Shown: positions 34,950 through 44,073, counted from the stretch's first letter. The stretch: DNA of 64,000 nt from Streptomyces monomycini (GCF_022271435.1 NZ_JAFIQY010000002.1:248001-312000), one strand, 5' to 3'. Notes: a model not told the origin generated them from the letters alone. A program made the numbers and translations.

Positions 34950-37217
34950 GTGAGACGCACCCCCCATAGGCGCGCCGTCGCGACCGGCGCCGTGGTCGCC
35001 ATGGCCGCGATGCTGACCGTGACCGTGCAGGCAGGCGCCGGGACGGCCGCCGCCCCACGGCCCGGCCAGGTCACCGCGCAGCCCGACCCGGGCGCGCTGC
35101 CCGCCAAACTGTCGCCCGCCCAGCGGGCGGAGCTGCTGCGGGAGGCCAAGGCCGGCGCCGCCGGGACGGCCAAGCAGCTCAAGCTCGGTCCCAAGGAGAA
35201 GCTCGTCGTCAAGGACGTCCTCAAGGATGTCAACGGCAGTGTGCACACCCGCTACGACCGCACCTACGCGGGGCTGCCGGTGCTCGGCGGCGGCCTGGTC
35301 GTCCACGAGGCGCCCAACGGAACGCTGCGCAGCGTCACCAAGGCGGTGCGGTCGCTGCTCGACGTGCCGACCACCACCGCGAAGCTCGCGCCGGCCGCCG
35401 CGGAGGAGAAGGCGCTGAAGGCGTCGAAGGCGCAGGGCGCGAAGAAGGCGGACGCCCGGGAGCCGCGCAAGGTCATCTGGGTCGCCGACGGCAAGCCGGT
35501 ACTGGCGTACGAGACGGTCGTCGGCGGCGTCCAGGAGGACGGCACCACGCCCAACGAGCTGCACGTGATCACGAACGCCACGACCGGCGAGAAGCTCCAC
35601 GAGTACCAGGGTGTCCAGGAGGGCACCGGCAACAGCATGTACAGCGGCCAGGTCACCCTGGGCACCGCCCCCTCGTACACGCTGACCGACACCACCCGCG
35701 GCAACCACAAGACCTACAACCTCAACCGCGGCACCTCGGGCACCGGGACGCTGTTCTCCGACCCGGACGACGTGTGGGGTGACGGCACCCCGCAGAACGC
35801 CCAGACCGCCGGTGTGGACGCGCACTACGGCGCGGCGCTGACCTGGGACTACTACAAGAACGTGCACGGCCGCAGCGGCATCAGGGGCGACGGTGTCGGC
35901 GCGTACAGCCGGGTGCACTACGGCAACAACTACGTCAACGCGTTCTGGCAGGACAGCTGCTTCTGCATGACGTACGGCGACGGCAGCGGCAACGTCAAGC
36001 CGCTGACCTCCATCGACGTGGCGGCGCACGAGATGACCCACGGCGTCACCTCGGCCACCGCCAACCTCACCTACAGCGGCGAGCCGGGCGGCCTGAACGA
36101 GGGCACCTCGGACATCTTCGCCACCGCCGTCGAGTTCAACGCCAACAACCCCAACGACGTCGGTGACTACCTCATCGGCGAGGAAATCGACATCAACGGC
36201 AACGGCACGCCGCTGCGCTACATGGACAAGCCGAGCAAGGACGGCCGGTCCAAGGACTACTGGTACTCCGGCATCGGCGGCGTGGACGTCCACTACTCGT
36301 CCGGTGTGGCCAACCACTTCTTCTACCTGCTGGCCGAGGGCAGCGGTCCCAAGGACATCAACGGCGTCCACTACGACAGCCCGACCTACGACAACCTGCC
36401 GGTGCCCGGCATCGGCCGGTCCAACGCCGAGAAGATCTGGTTCTCCGCGCTGACCAAGTACATGAGCGCGAACACCAACTACGCGGCGGCCCGTACCGCG
36501 ACGCTGTCCGCCGCGGCCGAGCTGTTCGGCCAGGGCAGCGCGACGTACAACACGGTCGCCAACACCTGGGCGGCGGTCAACGTCGGCCAGCGCGTGCCGG
36601 ACACCGGCGTCAGCGTGACCAACCCGGGCAACCAGACCAGCACCGTCGGCCAGCCCGCCAGCCTGCAGATCAAGGCCACCAGCAGCAACGCGGGCGCGCT
36701 GAAGTACGCGGCCACCGGGCTGCCGGCCGGGCTGAGCATCAACCAGACCTCCGGGCTGATCTCGGGCACCCCGACCACCGAGGGCACCAGCAACGTGACG
36801 GTCACCGTCACCGACTCCGCCAACAAGACCGGCACCACCAGTTTCACCTGGACCGTGAAGCCGGGCAGCGGCGGTGACGTCTTCGAGAACCTCGACGACG
36901 TGCAGATCCCGGACGCGGGCAGCGCGGTCAACTCGCCCGTCAAGGTGACCCGGACGGGCAACGCGCCGAGCGCCCTGAAGGTGGACGTGGACATCGTGCA
37001 CACCTACCGCGGCGACCTGGTGATCGACCTGGTGGCCCCGGACGGCACCGCGTACCGGCTGAAGAACTCCAACGCGGCCGACTCGACGGCGAACGTCAAG
37101 GCGTCCTACACCGTCAACGCCTCCTCGGAGGCCGCCGAGGGCACCTGGAACCTGCGGGTCCGGGACGTCTACCAGCAGGACACCGGCTACATCAACAGCT
37201 GGAAGCTGACCTTCTGA
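34950..37217 (+). CDS. Secreted M4 (thermolysin/griselysin-type) metalloprotease with Ig-like and P domains
   Basis: A 755-residue preproenzyme. GTG start with AAGGAG at 34939-34944. It has a signal peptide (about 1-35), an FTP/PepSY propeptide (about 45-225), then the M4 domain: zinc ligands His360 and His364 in HEMTH with catalytic Glu361, third ligand Glu384 in GLNEGTSD, and the transition-state His in VDVHYSSGVANHFFY. After it come an Ig-like/putative He_PIG domain (about 550-645) and a C-terminal proprotein-convertase P domain ending VYQQDTGYINSWKLTF. The two accessory domains are absent from the paralogue that follows. Extracellular protein degradation is the expected role. Confidence 0.96.
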   Translation: MRRTPHRRAVATGAVVAMAAMLTVTVQAGAGTAAAPRPGQVTAQPDPGALPAKLSPAQRAELLREAKAGAAGTAKQLKLGPKEKLVVKDVLKDVNGSVHTRYDRTYAGLPVLGGGLVVHEAPNGTLRSVTKAVRSLLDVPTTTAKLAPAAAEEKALKASKAQGAKKADAREPRKVIWVADGKPVLAYETVVGGVQEDGTTPNELHVITNATTGEKLHEYQGVQEGTGNSMYSGQVTLGTAPSYTLTDTTRGNHKTYNLNRGTSGTGTLFSDPDDVWGDGTPQNAQTAGVDAHYGAALTWDYYKNVHGRSGIRGDGVGAYSRVHYGNNYVNAFWQDSCFCMTYGDGSGNVKPLTSIDVAAHEMTHGVTSATANLTYSGEPGGLNEGTSDIFATAVEFNANNPNDVGDYLIGEEIDINGNGTPLRYMDKPSKDGRSKDYWYSGIGGVDVHYSSGVANHFFYLLAEGSGPKDINGVHYDSPTYDNLPVPGIGRSNAEKIWFSALTKYMSANTNYAAARTATLSAAAELFGQGSATYNTVANTWAAVNVGQRVPDTGVSVTNPGNQTSTVGQPASLQIKATSSNAGALKYAATGLPAGLSINQTSGLISGTPTTEGTSNVTVTVTDSANKTGTTSFTWTVKPGSGGDVFENLDDVQIPDAGSAVNSPVKVTRTGNAPSALKVDVDIVHTYRGDLVIDLVAPDGTAYRLKNSNAADSTANVKASYTVNASSEAAEGTWNLRVRDVYQQDTGYINSWKLTF

Positions 37218-37296
37218 GCTGACCTTCCGAGGTGACGGCGGGCCGCGCGCGGGCCAACCCCCGCGGCCCACCTGACCGTTCCGGCACCCGCACGAC

Positions 37297-37334
37297 CGGG
37301 CGTCGCTCCCACCAGGGGCGACGCCCGTTTCTTT
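37297..37334 (+). terminator. Intrinsic terminator after the first M4 protease gene
   Basis: CGGGCGTCGC (37297-37306) pairs perfectly with GCGACGCCCG (37318-37327) and is followed directly by TTTCTTT. The two protease genes are thus separate transcription units. Confidence 0.92.
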
Positions 37335-37367
37335 GCGTGCGGCACCGGCATACGAACAGTGATGTTC

Positions 37368-37393
37368 GCTCTACGGACGATTTCACGCCAACT
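37368..37393 (+). promoter_or_regulatory. Box shared by both M4 protease genes, copy 2
   Basis: The 26 bases match 34634-34659 at 23 positions (differences at the 13th, 18th and 19th bases). This copy is only about 108 nt before the second protease start, against about 290 nt for the first copy, so the downstream leaders differ while the box is conserved. Confidence 0.65.
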
Positions 37394-37500
37394 TCCGGGC
37401 CCCCTCCTGACATGCACGCGTTCGAATGGCAGTCTCCCCCGCAAGCACCACCCGCATCGCTTTGCACCCCCACCCTTGGCAAAGTCGAAGGAGCACACGC

Positions 37501-39144
37501 GTGTCCCCCCACATGTCCCGTAAGGCCCGTACCACCGGAATCTCGCTGGCAGCGGCCGGCGCACTGATAGCAGCGGCCGTCACGGCCGGTACCGCGGGCG
37601 CCTCCCCCACAGGCCCCGACACCACCGCCAAGGCCGCGGCGGCCTCGCCGATCCAGCTGACCGCCTCGCACCGCGCCGAACTGCTGCGCGACGCGAGCGC
37701 CACCAAGGCCCGGGCGGCGCAGGAACTGGGCCTGAGCGCCCAGGAGAAGCTCGTCGTCAAGGACGTCGTCAAGGACGCCGACGGCACCACCCACACCCGC
37801 TACGACCGCACCTTCGCCGGACTGCCCGTCCTCGGCGGCGACCTGATCGTGCACCGGGCCAAGGGCGGTGCGGTCAAGAGCACCACCAAGGCCAACACCG
37901 CGAAGATAGCCGTCGCCTCGACCACCCCGAAGATCGCCCCGAAGGCCGCGGCGCAGGCGGCGCAGGGCACCGCGAAGTCCTTCGGCGCGAAGCAGGCCGC
38001 CGCCGTGACGCCCAAGAAGGTCGTCTGGGCCGCCTCCGGCAAGCCGGTCCTCGCGTACGACACGGTGGTCGGCGGCTTCCAGAAGGACGGCACGCCCAAC
38101 CAGCTGCACGTCATCACCGACGCCGACACCGGCAAGAAGATCTTCCAGTACCAGGGCATCGAGAACGGCGCCGGCACCAGCACCTACAGCGGTTCCGTCG
38201 AGATCGGCTCGAAGAAGGGCGGCGACGGCTACGAGCTGACCGACGACGGGCGCGGCGGCCACTCGACGTTCAACCTGGGCGGCAGCGAGAGCGGCGAGGG
38301 CAAGCTCTTCACCAGCAAGACCGACAAGTGGGGCAACGGCAAGGCCGACGACCCGGCGACCGCCGCCGTCGACGCCGCCTACGGTGCCCAGCTGACCTGG
38401 GACTACTACAAGAACGTGCACGGCCGCTCGGGCATCAAGGGCGACGGCAAGGGCGCGACCTCCCGCGTCCACTACGGCCAGAACTACTCCAACGCGTTCT
38501 GGGACGACAGCTGCTTCTGCATGACGTACGGCGACGGTGAGGGCAACAAGAAGCCGCTCACCTCGATCGACGTCGCGGCGCACGAGATGACCCACGGCGT
38601 CACCTCGGCCACCGCCAACCTCACCTACAGCGGCGAGTCCGGCGGTCTGAACGAGGCCACCTCGGACATCTTCGGCACCGCCGTGGAGTTCTCCGCCAAG
38701 AACAAGGAGGACGCCGGCGACTACCTCATCGGCGAGAAGCTCGACATCGCCGGTGACGGCAAGCCGCTGCGCTACATGGACAAGCCCTCCAAGGACGGCC
38801 AGTCCCTGGACAGCTGGAGCCCGGACGCCGGCAACGTCGACGTGCACTACTCCTCCGGCATCGCCAACCACTTCTTCTACCTGCTGTCCGAGGGCAGCGG
38901 CGCCAAGGAGATCGACGGCGTCAAGTACGACAGCCCGACCGCGGACGGCAAGAAGGTCGAGGGCATCGGCCGGGACAAGGCCGAGAAGATCTGGTTCAAG
39001 GCCCTGACCACGTACATGACCTCGAACACCGACTACAAGGGCGCCCGCGAGGCGACCGTCAAGGCGGCCACCGACCTGTACGGCGCGGACGGCGCCGAGG
39101 TCAAGGGCGTCGAGGCGGCGTGGACGGGCGTCGCGGTGAAGTAG
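37501..39144 (+). CDS. Secreted M4 (thermolysin/griselysin-type) metalloprotease
   Basis: A 547-residue preproenzyme paralogous to the upstream protease but ending at the M4 domain. The GTG at 37501 is chosen because AAGGAG (37488-37493) is 7 nt away; the ATG at 37513 would be too far. Signal peptide (about 1-35), FTP/PepSY propeptide, then the catalytic domain: His361-Glu362-x-x-His365 in HEMTH, Glu385 in GLNEATSD, and VDVHYSSGIANHFFY. Both paralogues contain a conserved SCFCMTYGDG segment with two cysteines. A terminator follows at 39196. Confidence 0.96.
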   Translation: MSPHMSRKARTTGISLAAAGALIAAAVTAGTAGASPTGPDTTAKAAAASPIQLTASHRAELLRDASATKARAAQELGLSAQEKLVVKDVVKDADGTTHTRYDRTFAGLPVLGGDLIVHRAKGGAVKSTTKANTAKIAVASTTPKIAPKAAAQAAQGTAKSFGAKQAAAVTPKKVVWAASGKPVLAYDTVVGGFQKDGTPNQLHVITDADTGKKIFQYQGIENGAGTSTYSGSVEIGSKKGGDGYELTDDGRGGHSTFNLGGSESGEGKLFTSKTDKWGNGKADDPATAAVDAAYGAQLTWDYYKNVHGRSGIKGDGKGATSRVHYGQNYSNAFWDDSCFCMTYGDGEGNKKPLTSIDVAAHEMTHGVTSATANLTYSGESGGLNEATSDIFGTAVEFSAKNKEDAGDYLIGEKLDIAGDGKPLRYMDKPSKDGQSLDSWSPDAGNVDVHYSSGIANHFFYLLSEGSGAKEIDGVKYDSPTADGKKVEGIGRDKAEKIWFKALTTYMTSNTDYKGAREATVKAATDLYGADGAEVKGVEAAWTGVAVK

Positions 39145-39195
39145 GGACGGGTACCGCCGGCCCCCTTCCGGGGGCGGAGCGGTGACCCCATGACC

Positions 39196-39238
39196 GGGCG
39201 GTGTCCGGAGGCTCCCAACCTCCCTTCGGACACCGCCC
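39196..39238 (+). terminator. Hairpin after the second M4 protease gene
   Basis: GGGCGGTGTCCG (39196-39207) pairs perfectly over 12 bp with CGGACACCGCCC (39227-39238). The 19-nt loop has further short complementarity. No U-run is present. Confidence 0.82.
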
Positions 39239-39290
39239 ATCCATGTGCCCGACGGCGGCTGCGGCCGGGCGCATGGCTAGGGTGATCCGT

Positions 39291-39965
39291 ATGAGCGATG
39301 CGGGGGCGACCGTTCGGGTACTGCTGGCGGACGACGAGGCGATGATCCGGGCCGGGGTGCGCGCCATCCTCACGGCCTCGCCCGGCGTCGAGGTGGTCGC
39401 GGAGGCGGCCGACGGGCGCGCAGCGGTGGAACTGGCGCTGCGGCACCGCCCCGACGTGTGCCTGCTGGACATCCGGATGCCGCGGCTGGACGGCCTCGGC
39501 GCCGCGGCCGAACTGAACCGGGTGCTGCCGGAGACGGCGGTGGTGATGCTGACGACCTTCTCCGAGGACGCGTACGTGGCCGGCGCCCTGGGCTCCGGCG
39601 CCAGCGGCTTCCTGCTGAAGACCGGCGACCCGCGCGAGCTGATCACCGGGGTACGGGCGGCCGCCGAGGGCGGCGCGTACCTCTCACCGTCCGTGGCGCG
39701 GCGTGTCATCAGCCAGTTCGGCGGGGTGGCGCTGGGCAAGGCGGCCGCGGCGCGGTCCCGTACCGAGGAGCTGTCCGCCCGTGAGCGCGAGGTGCTGGCC
39801 CTGGTGGGTGCGGGGCTGTCGAACGCGGAGATCGCCGGGCGGCTGTTCGTCGTCGAGGGCACGGTCAAGGCGTACGTCAGCGCGATCCTGGCGCGGCTGG
39901 GGCTGAAGAACCGGGTGCAGGCGGCGATCCTCGCGTACGAGGCGGGGCTGGTGCGGGACGCGTGA
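39291..39965 (+). CDS. NarL/LuxR-family response regulator
   Basis: A 224-residue regulator. The receiver domain (about 8-125) has the phosphoacceptor Asp60 in CLLDIRMPRLDG, acidic Asp18/Glu19 in LADDEAM and Lys in FLLKTGDP. The LuxR helix-turn-helix is at about 158-215 (LSAREREVLALVGAGLSNAE). A TAGGGT box at 39278-39283 ends 7 nt before the ATG and there is no ribosome-binding site, so a leaderless transcript is likely. Its kinase gene follows 81 bp downstream, the reverse of the more common kinase-first order. Confidence 0.94.
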   Translation: MSDAGATVRVLLADDEAMIRAGVRAILTASPGVEVVAEAADGRAAVELALRHRPDVCLLDIRMPRLDGLGAAAELNRVLPETAVVMLTTFSEDAYVAGALGSGASGFLLKTGDPRELITGVRAAAEGGAYLSPSVARRVISQFGGVALGKAAAARSRTEELSAREREVLALVGAGLSNAEIAGRLFVVEGTVKAYVSAILARLGLKNRVQAAILAYEAGLVRDA

Positions 39966-40046
39966 GCCCGCGGCCCCGGAGCCCGACGGCACTTCCCTTA
40001 CTTTCGTCGGACGCGCCCACCGCCCCTGATCGGCGAAGCTGACGTC

Positions 40047-41663
40047 ATGCTCACTCGCCTGACGCGGCAAGCGCCGCCCGCCGCCGAACGCCCCCGCTGG
40101 GCGGCCCGGTTGCTGGACGTCTGTCTCTGGCTGGCGCTGGCCGCACCGCTCACCGCCGCCCTCGACGGGGTGTCCCCGGTACGGACGTGGACGGCGGCGC
40201 TCGGCGTCCCGCTGCTCGCGGCGGCGGTGGCGGTGCGCCGGAAGTGGCCGCTCATGGCGCTCGCCGTGCCCGTGGCACTGGGGCTCGCGACGTCCCGGGA
40301 CCTGTTCACGTTCGAGTACACCGCCGCGCTGGCCGTCCTGGCGTACCTCGCCGGGGTACGGCTCGAACGGGCCCGCGCCGCTCTCTGGTTCTTCGCGGGC
40401 GTCGCGGCCGTCAGCCTGCCGCTGAGCGTCGTCCTCGTCCGCAACATGTGGCCCTGGTTCACCGCTGTGCTCACCCTGCTCTTCAACATCGTCCTGCCGT
40501 GGCTGCTCGGCCGCTACCGCCGCCAGTACGCGGCCCTGGTGCGTACGGGCTGGCAGCTCGCCGAGCGGCTGGAACACGAACAGCAGGCGGTCGCCGACCG
40601 CACCCGGCTGCGCGAACGGGCCCGCATCGCCGGGGACATGCACGACTCGCTCGGCCATGAACTGGCGCTGCTCACCCTGCGGGCCGGGGCGCTGGAGGTC
40701 GATCCGCGGCTGGCGCCCGACCAGCGGGCGGCCGTCGGCGAGCTGCGGGCGGCAGCCGGCACGGCCGCCGAACATTTGCGGGACGTCATCGGCGTACTCC
40801 GCACCGACGACCGCGCCGAGCCCTCCCGGCTGCCCGCCGCCGACAGCGTCGAGGCCCTGGTCGAACGCGCCCGGTCGGCCGGCCTCGCCGTCTCGCTCCG
40901 CCGGGACGGCACGGTGGAGACGGCCGAGGGGGCCATGCCGGTGATGGGCGGGCGCGCGGTGTACCGGGTGGTGCAGGAGGGGCTGACCAACGCCGCCAAG
41001 CACGCGCCGGGCGCCCCGGTGGACGTACGGCTGTCCGGCGACGGGCGGCGGCTGGACGTGGCGGTGACCAACGCCGCGCCCCCGCCCGGCCAGACACCGG
41101 TGCCGGGCCCGGGACCAGGCGGCAGCGGCCTGGTGGGGCTGGACGAACGGGTCCGGCTCGCGGGCGGTGAGCTGCGGGCCGGGCCCACTCCCGAGGGCGG
41201 GTTCGAGGTCGCGGCCCGGCTGCCGACGGCCGGCCGGGCGCCGGTACGCGGCCCCGGCGACCACGCCCGGTGGAGCCGGTCGCAGCGGGAACTGGCGTCC
41301 GCCCGTGAGCAGGTGCGGCGGCGGCTGGTGCAGACGGTGACCGTGCCCGCGGCGCTGTTCACCGGGCTGCTGCTGCTCATGGGGATCTTCGCGCTGGTCA
41401 GCCCGTCCTGGTCGGTGCTGGACCGCGGGACGTACGACCGGATACGGACCGGCGACGCCCGGGAGGCGGTGGAGTCACGCCTGCCGTTCTTCTCCATGGA
41501 CGTACCGCCGGACGGCACCCCCGAGCCGCCACCGGGGCACACGTGCCGGTACTACTACATCCGTCCGTACGCGGATGACGTGGCCTACCAGCTGTGCTTC
41601 GCGGACGGCCGGCTGGCGTCCAAGGGCGTCGTCCACCGCCGGGACCGTCCGTCGCCCGGGTGA
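40047..41663 (+). CDS. DesK/NarX-type sensor histidine kinase with an extra C-terminal membrane/extracellular domain
   Basis: A 538-residue kinase. About six membrane helices (residues 20-160) lead to a HisKA_3 dimerisation domain with phosphoacceptor His199 in AGDMHDSLGHELALL, then a HATPase domain with N-box VVQEGLTNAAKHAP and G-box GSGLVGLDERV. Instead of ending at about 410, the chain continues through a seventh hydrophobic helix (about 427-453) to an 85-residue, probably extracellular, tail with two cysteines (HTCRYYY, YQLCFADG). The tail start (YDRIRTGDAREAVESRLP) resembles BLIP/SmpA-like small folds. The pairing with the upstream regulator is clear; the signal is unknown. Confidence 0.92.
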   Translation: MLTRLTRQAPPAAERPRWAARLLDVCLWLALAAPLTAALDGVSPVRTWTAALGVPLLAAAVAVRRKWPLMALAVPVALGLATSRDLFTFEYTAALAVLAYLAGVRLERARAALWFFAGVAAVSLPLSVVLVRNMWPWFTAVLTLLFNIVLPWLLGRYRRQYAALVRTGWQLAERLEHEQQAVADRTRLRERARIAGDMHDSLGHELALLTLRAGALEVDPRLAPDQRAAVGELRAAAGTAAEHLRDVIGVLRTDDRAEPSRLPAADSVEALVERARSAGLAVSLRRDGTVETAEGAMPVMGGRAVYRVVQEGLTNAAKHAPGAPVDVRLSGDGRRLDVAVTNAAPPPGQTPVPGPGPGGSGLVGLDERVRLAGGELRAGPTPEGGFEVAARLPTAGRAPVRGPGDHARWSRSQRELASAREQVRRRLVQTVTVPAALFTGLLLLMGIFALVSPSWSVLDRGTYDRIRTGDAREAVESRLPFFSMDVPPDGTPEPPPGHTCRYYYIRPYADDVAYQLCFADGRLASKGVVHRRDRPSPG

Positions 41664-41676
41664 GCGGGCCGCTCCG

Positions 41677-42624
41677 TCACTTCACCTCAAGGACGATCTT
41701 CCCCTGGGTGCGGCCGCTCTCGCCCATCTCGTGTGCCTTCGCGGCCTGCTCCAGCGGGAACGTCGCGGCGATGTGCGCCCGCAGCGCGCCGGACTCGGCG
41801 AGGGCGGCGATCTCGCGCATGCCCGCCTGGTCGGCCTCGACGATCAGCAGCGCGAGGCGGACGCCGCGCGCCGCGGCCTTCGCGGCGTCCTCCGGGGCGC
41901 TGCGGGCGAGGATCGAGACGACGGTGCCGCCCTCGCGCACCACGTCCAGGGAGCGGGTGAGAGTGTCGCCGCCGATGGTGTCCAGGACGACGTCGACCGG
42001 GCCGGCGGCCTCGGCGAAGTCGGTGTCCCGGTAGTCGATCACCTCGTCGGCGCCGAGGGAGCGCAGGAAGTCGTGCTTGGGGGCGCTGGCCGTACCGATC
42101 ACGTGGGCGCCCTTGGCCTTGGCGATCTGTACGGCGAGGTGGCCGACGCCACCCGCCGCCGCGTGGATCAGGACCCGCTGCCCGGGCCGTACGTCCGCGG
42201 TGTCCACCAGCGCCTGGTACGCGGTGAGGGCGGCCAGCGGCAGGGCGCCCGCCTGGCCGTGGTCGAGGGCGGCGGGCTTGGGCACGAAGGCCCGCGCGGG
42301 GCCGGTGACGTACTCGGCGTGGGTGCCGACGCCGTACGGGTACGGGACCATGCCGAAGACCTCGTCGCCCGGCTGGTGCAGGGTGACCCCCATACCGACC
42401 GCCACGACGACGCCGGACACGTCCCAGCCCAGGACGCGGGGCAGCGTCCTGACGAAGAGGCCGTCCGCGCGGTGCTTCCAGTCGGTGGGGTTGACCCCGG
42501 CGGCCCGGACCGCGATCAGGATCTGGCCGACGCCCGGCTCCGGGCGCGGACGTTCGACCTCCTTCAGGACCTCGGGGCCGCCGGTGACGTCCTGGCTGAT
42601 GGCACGCATGGTGTGTTCGCTCAT
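41677..42624 (-). CDS. MDR-family NADPH-dependent (quinone-type) oxidoreductase
   Basis: A 315-residue medium-chain reductase. The N-terminal GroES-like domain contains AVRAAGVNPTDWKHRADG and LGWDVSGVVVAVG. The nucleotide-binding motif is HAAAGGVGHLAVQIAKAKGA, and the end QGKIVLEVK is typical of quinone-oxidoreductase and crotonyl-CoA-reductase-like members. No zinc-ligand cysteines are visible, so it is a zinc-free type. The start at 42624 (MSEHT) is preferred over upstream ATGs because it leaves the intergenic operator free. It is divergent from the GlxA-type regulator, which may control it. Confidence 0.92.
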   Translation of the reverse strand: MSEHTMRAISQDVTGGPEVLKEVERPRPEPGVGQILIAVRAAGVNPTDWKHRADGLFVRTLPRVLGWDVSGVVVAVGMGVTLHQPGDEVFGMVPYPYGVGTHAEYVTGPARAFVPKPAALDHGQAGALPLAALTAYQALVDTADVRPGQRVLIHAAAGGVGHLAVQIAKAKGAHVIGTASAPKHDFLRSLGADEVIDYRDTDFAEAAGPVDVVLDTIGGDTLTRSLDVVREGGTVVSILARSAPEDAAKAAARGVRLALLIVEADQAGMREIAALAESGALRAHIAATFPLEQAAKAHEMGESGRTQGKIVLEVK

Positions 42625-42660
42625 GCCGTCCAGCATCACCGGGCCCGGCAGACGCGACAA

Positions 42661-42695
42661 TGGCACGATGGCCATCATTCGATAGGATCGTGCCA
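42661..42695 (+). promoter_or_regulatory. Inverted-repeat operator overlapping a leaderless promoter
   Basis: TGGCACGAT (42661-42669) and ATCGTGCCA (42687-42695) are a perfect 9-bp inverted repeat with a 17-nt centre. A -10-like TAGGAT (42683-42688) lies inside and the last base of the repeat is the A of the ATG of the regulator gene. The half-site TGGCACGATG also resembles the AdpA consensus TGGCSNGWWY (8 of 10). Autoregulation, and co-regulation of the divergent oxidoreductase gene, is the simplest reading. Confidence 0.75.
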
Positions 42696-43672
42696 TGCAG
42701 CCTCATCGTGTGGTGGTCCTGGCCCTGGACGGCGTCTACCCCTTCGAACTCGGCATCCCGGCCCGGGTGTTCCACGCCGCCGACGGCCGGTACGAGGTCC
42801 TGACCTGTTCGGCCGACGGCGGCCCGGTGCGCAGCGGCGCCGACTTCTCGATCACGGTGGAGCACGGCCCCGAGATCCTGCGCACCGCCGACACCGTGGT
42901 GATCCCGTCCATCGCCCCGGACCACGTCCCCACCGGGCTGTCCGAGCCGGTACGGGCCGCGCTGGCGGCGATCCGGCCCGGCACGCGCCTGGTGTCCATC
43001 TGCACCGGCGCGTACGTGCTGGCCGCCGCCGGGCTGCTGGACGGCCGCCCGGCCACCACCCACTGGCAGCTCAGTGATCACTTCCGCCGCCTGTATCCGC
43101 AGGTCAGGCTCACTCCCGATGTGCTCTTCGTCGACGACGGAGACGTCCTCACCTCGTCCGGCGCCGCGTCCGGCATCGACGTCTGCCTGCACATCGTGCG
43201 CGCCGACCACGGCGGCGCGGTCGCCAACCACGCGGCCCGCGCCTGCGTCATGCCGCCGTTCCGCGACGGCGGCCAGGCCCAGTACGTCGAGCAGCCGGTG
43301 CCCGCGCCGACCGCGACCGGGACCGCGGCCACCCAGCAGTGGGCCCTGGAGCACCTGGACGAACCGCTGACGCTGACCCGGCTGGCCCGGCACGCCGGGA
43401 TGAGCCTGCGCACCTTCAACCGCCGCTTCCGCGACGAGACCGGCCTGAGCCCCGGCCGGTGGCTCATCCAGCAGCGCCTGCTGCGCGCCCGCCAGCTGCT
43501 GGAGACCAGCGACCTGCCGGTGGACCTGGTCGCCGGCCAGGTCGGCTTCGCCGGCGGCGCGTCCCTGCGCCAGCACCTGCACGCCGCGATCGGCGTCTCG
43601 CCGCAGGCGTACCGGCGTACGTTCCGGGCACCGCGCGCGGCGGCGGACCAGCCGGCGGTCCGCGCGGGCTGA
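42695..43672 (+). CDS. GlxA/AdpA-type AraC-family transcriptional regulator
   Basis: A 325-residue regulator. The N-terminal DJ-1/PfpI-like domain (about 5-175) has the nucleophile-elbow sequence SICTGAYVLAAAGLLDGR, which in this class acts as a sensing fold rather than a protease. It is followed by a double helix-turn-helix AraC domain (about 220-310) with LARHAGMSLRTFNRRFRDETG and the closing GVSPQAYRRTF. The ATG at 42695 starts within the operator palindrome and has no ribosome-binding site, so initiation is probably leaderless. At 325 residues it is shorter than AdpA (about 400). Confidence 0.92.
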   Translation: MQPHRVVVLALDGVYPFELGIPARVFHAADGRYEVLTCSADGGPVRSGADFSITVEHGPEILRTADTVVIPSIAPDHVPTGLSEPVRAALAAIRPGTRLVSICTGAYVLAAAGLLDGRPATTHWQLSDHFRRLYPQVRLTPDVLFVDDGDVLTSSGAASGIDVCLHIVRADHGGAVANHAARACVMPPFRDGGQAQYVEQPVPAPTATGTAATQQWALEHLDEPLTLTRLARHAGMSLRTFNRRFRDETGLSPGRWLIQQRLLRARQLLETSDLPVDLVAGQVGFAGGASLRQHLHAAIGVSPQAYRRTFRAPRAAADQPAVRAG

Positions 43673-43768
43673 ATCCGCGCGTCGCGCACGGCGGCCGGCT
43701 GTACGGGGGCGTGCGGCCGGTCTAGCTTCGGCCCGTACGAAGACGTACACCCGAGAAGGGACACCGCC

Positions 43769-44056
43769 ATGGCATTCGGTTTCGTCGCCTTCCACTACCC
43801 GGCCCCCGAGCACGTCGAGGAGTTCGTCGGCCAGTGCCACCAGGTCGCCGAAGCGGCGCGGTCGCAGCCGGGCTTCCTGTCCGTCGGGGTCTGGGTCACG
43901 CCGGACGGCGAAGCCGTCGTCACCACCGGCACCTTCGCGTCCGAGGAGACCTTCCGCGCGGCGGCCGAGGTCGCCCGCGAGCTGGGCGCGACGCCCGAGG
44001 GGCTGAGCGACCTGGAGGTCCGGCCCCGCCAGGTGCACTACCTGCTGTCCCGCTGA
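43769..44056 (+). CDS. Antibiotic biosynthesis monooxygenase (ABM)-domain protein
   Basis: A 95-residue ferredoxin-like dimeric-barrel protein. AGAAGGGA lies upstream of the ATG. It matches the small ABM/YgiN-like fold with a central strand FLSVGVWVTPDGEAVVTTGTF. Such proteins include cofactor-free oxygenases and stress-protein relatives; the substrate is unknown. A possible -10 TAGCTT is at 43723-43728. It may belong with the preceding GlxA-type regulator. A terminator separates it from convergent glgP. Confidence 0.82.
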   Translation: MAFGFVAFHYPAPEHVEEFVGQCHQVAEAARSQPGFLSVGVWVTPDGEAVVTTGTFASEETFRAAAEVARELGATPEGLSDLEVRPRQVHYLLSR

Positions 44057-44073
44057 CGGGGCCGCCGACCGGA

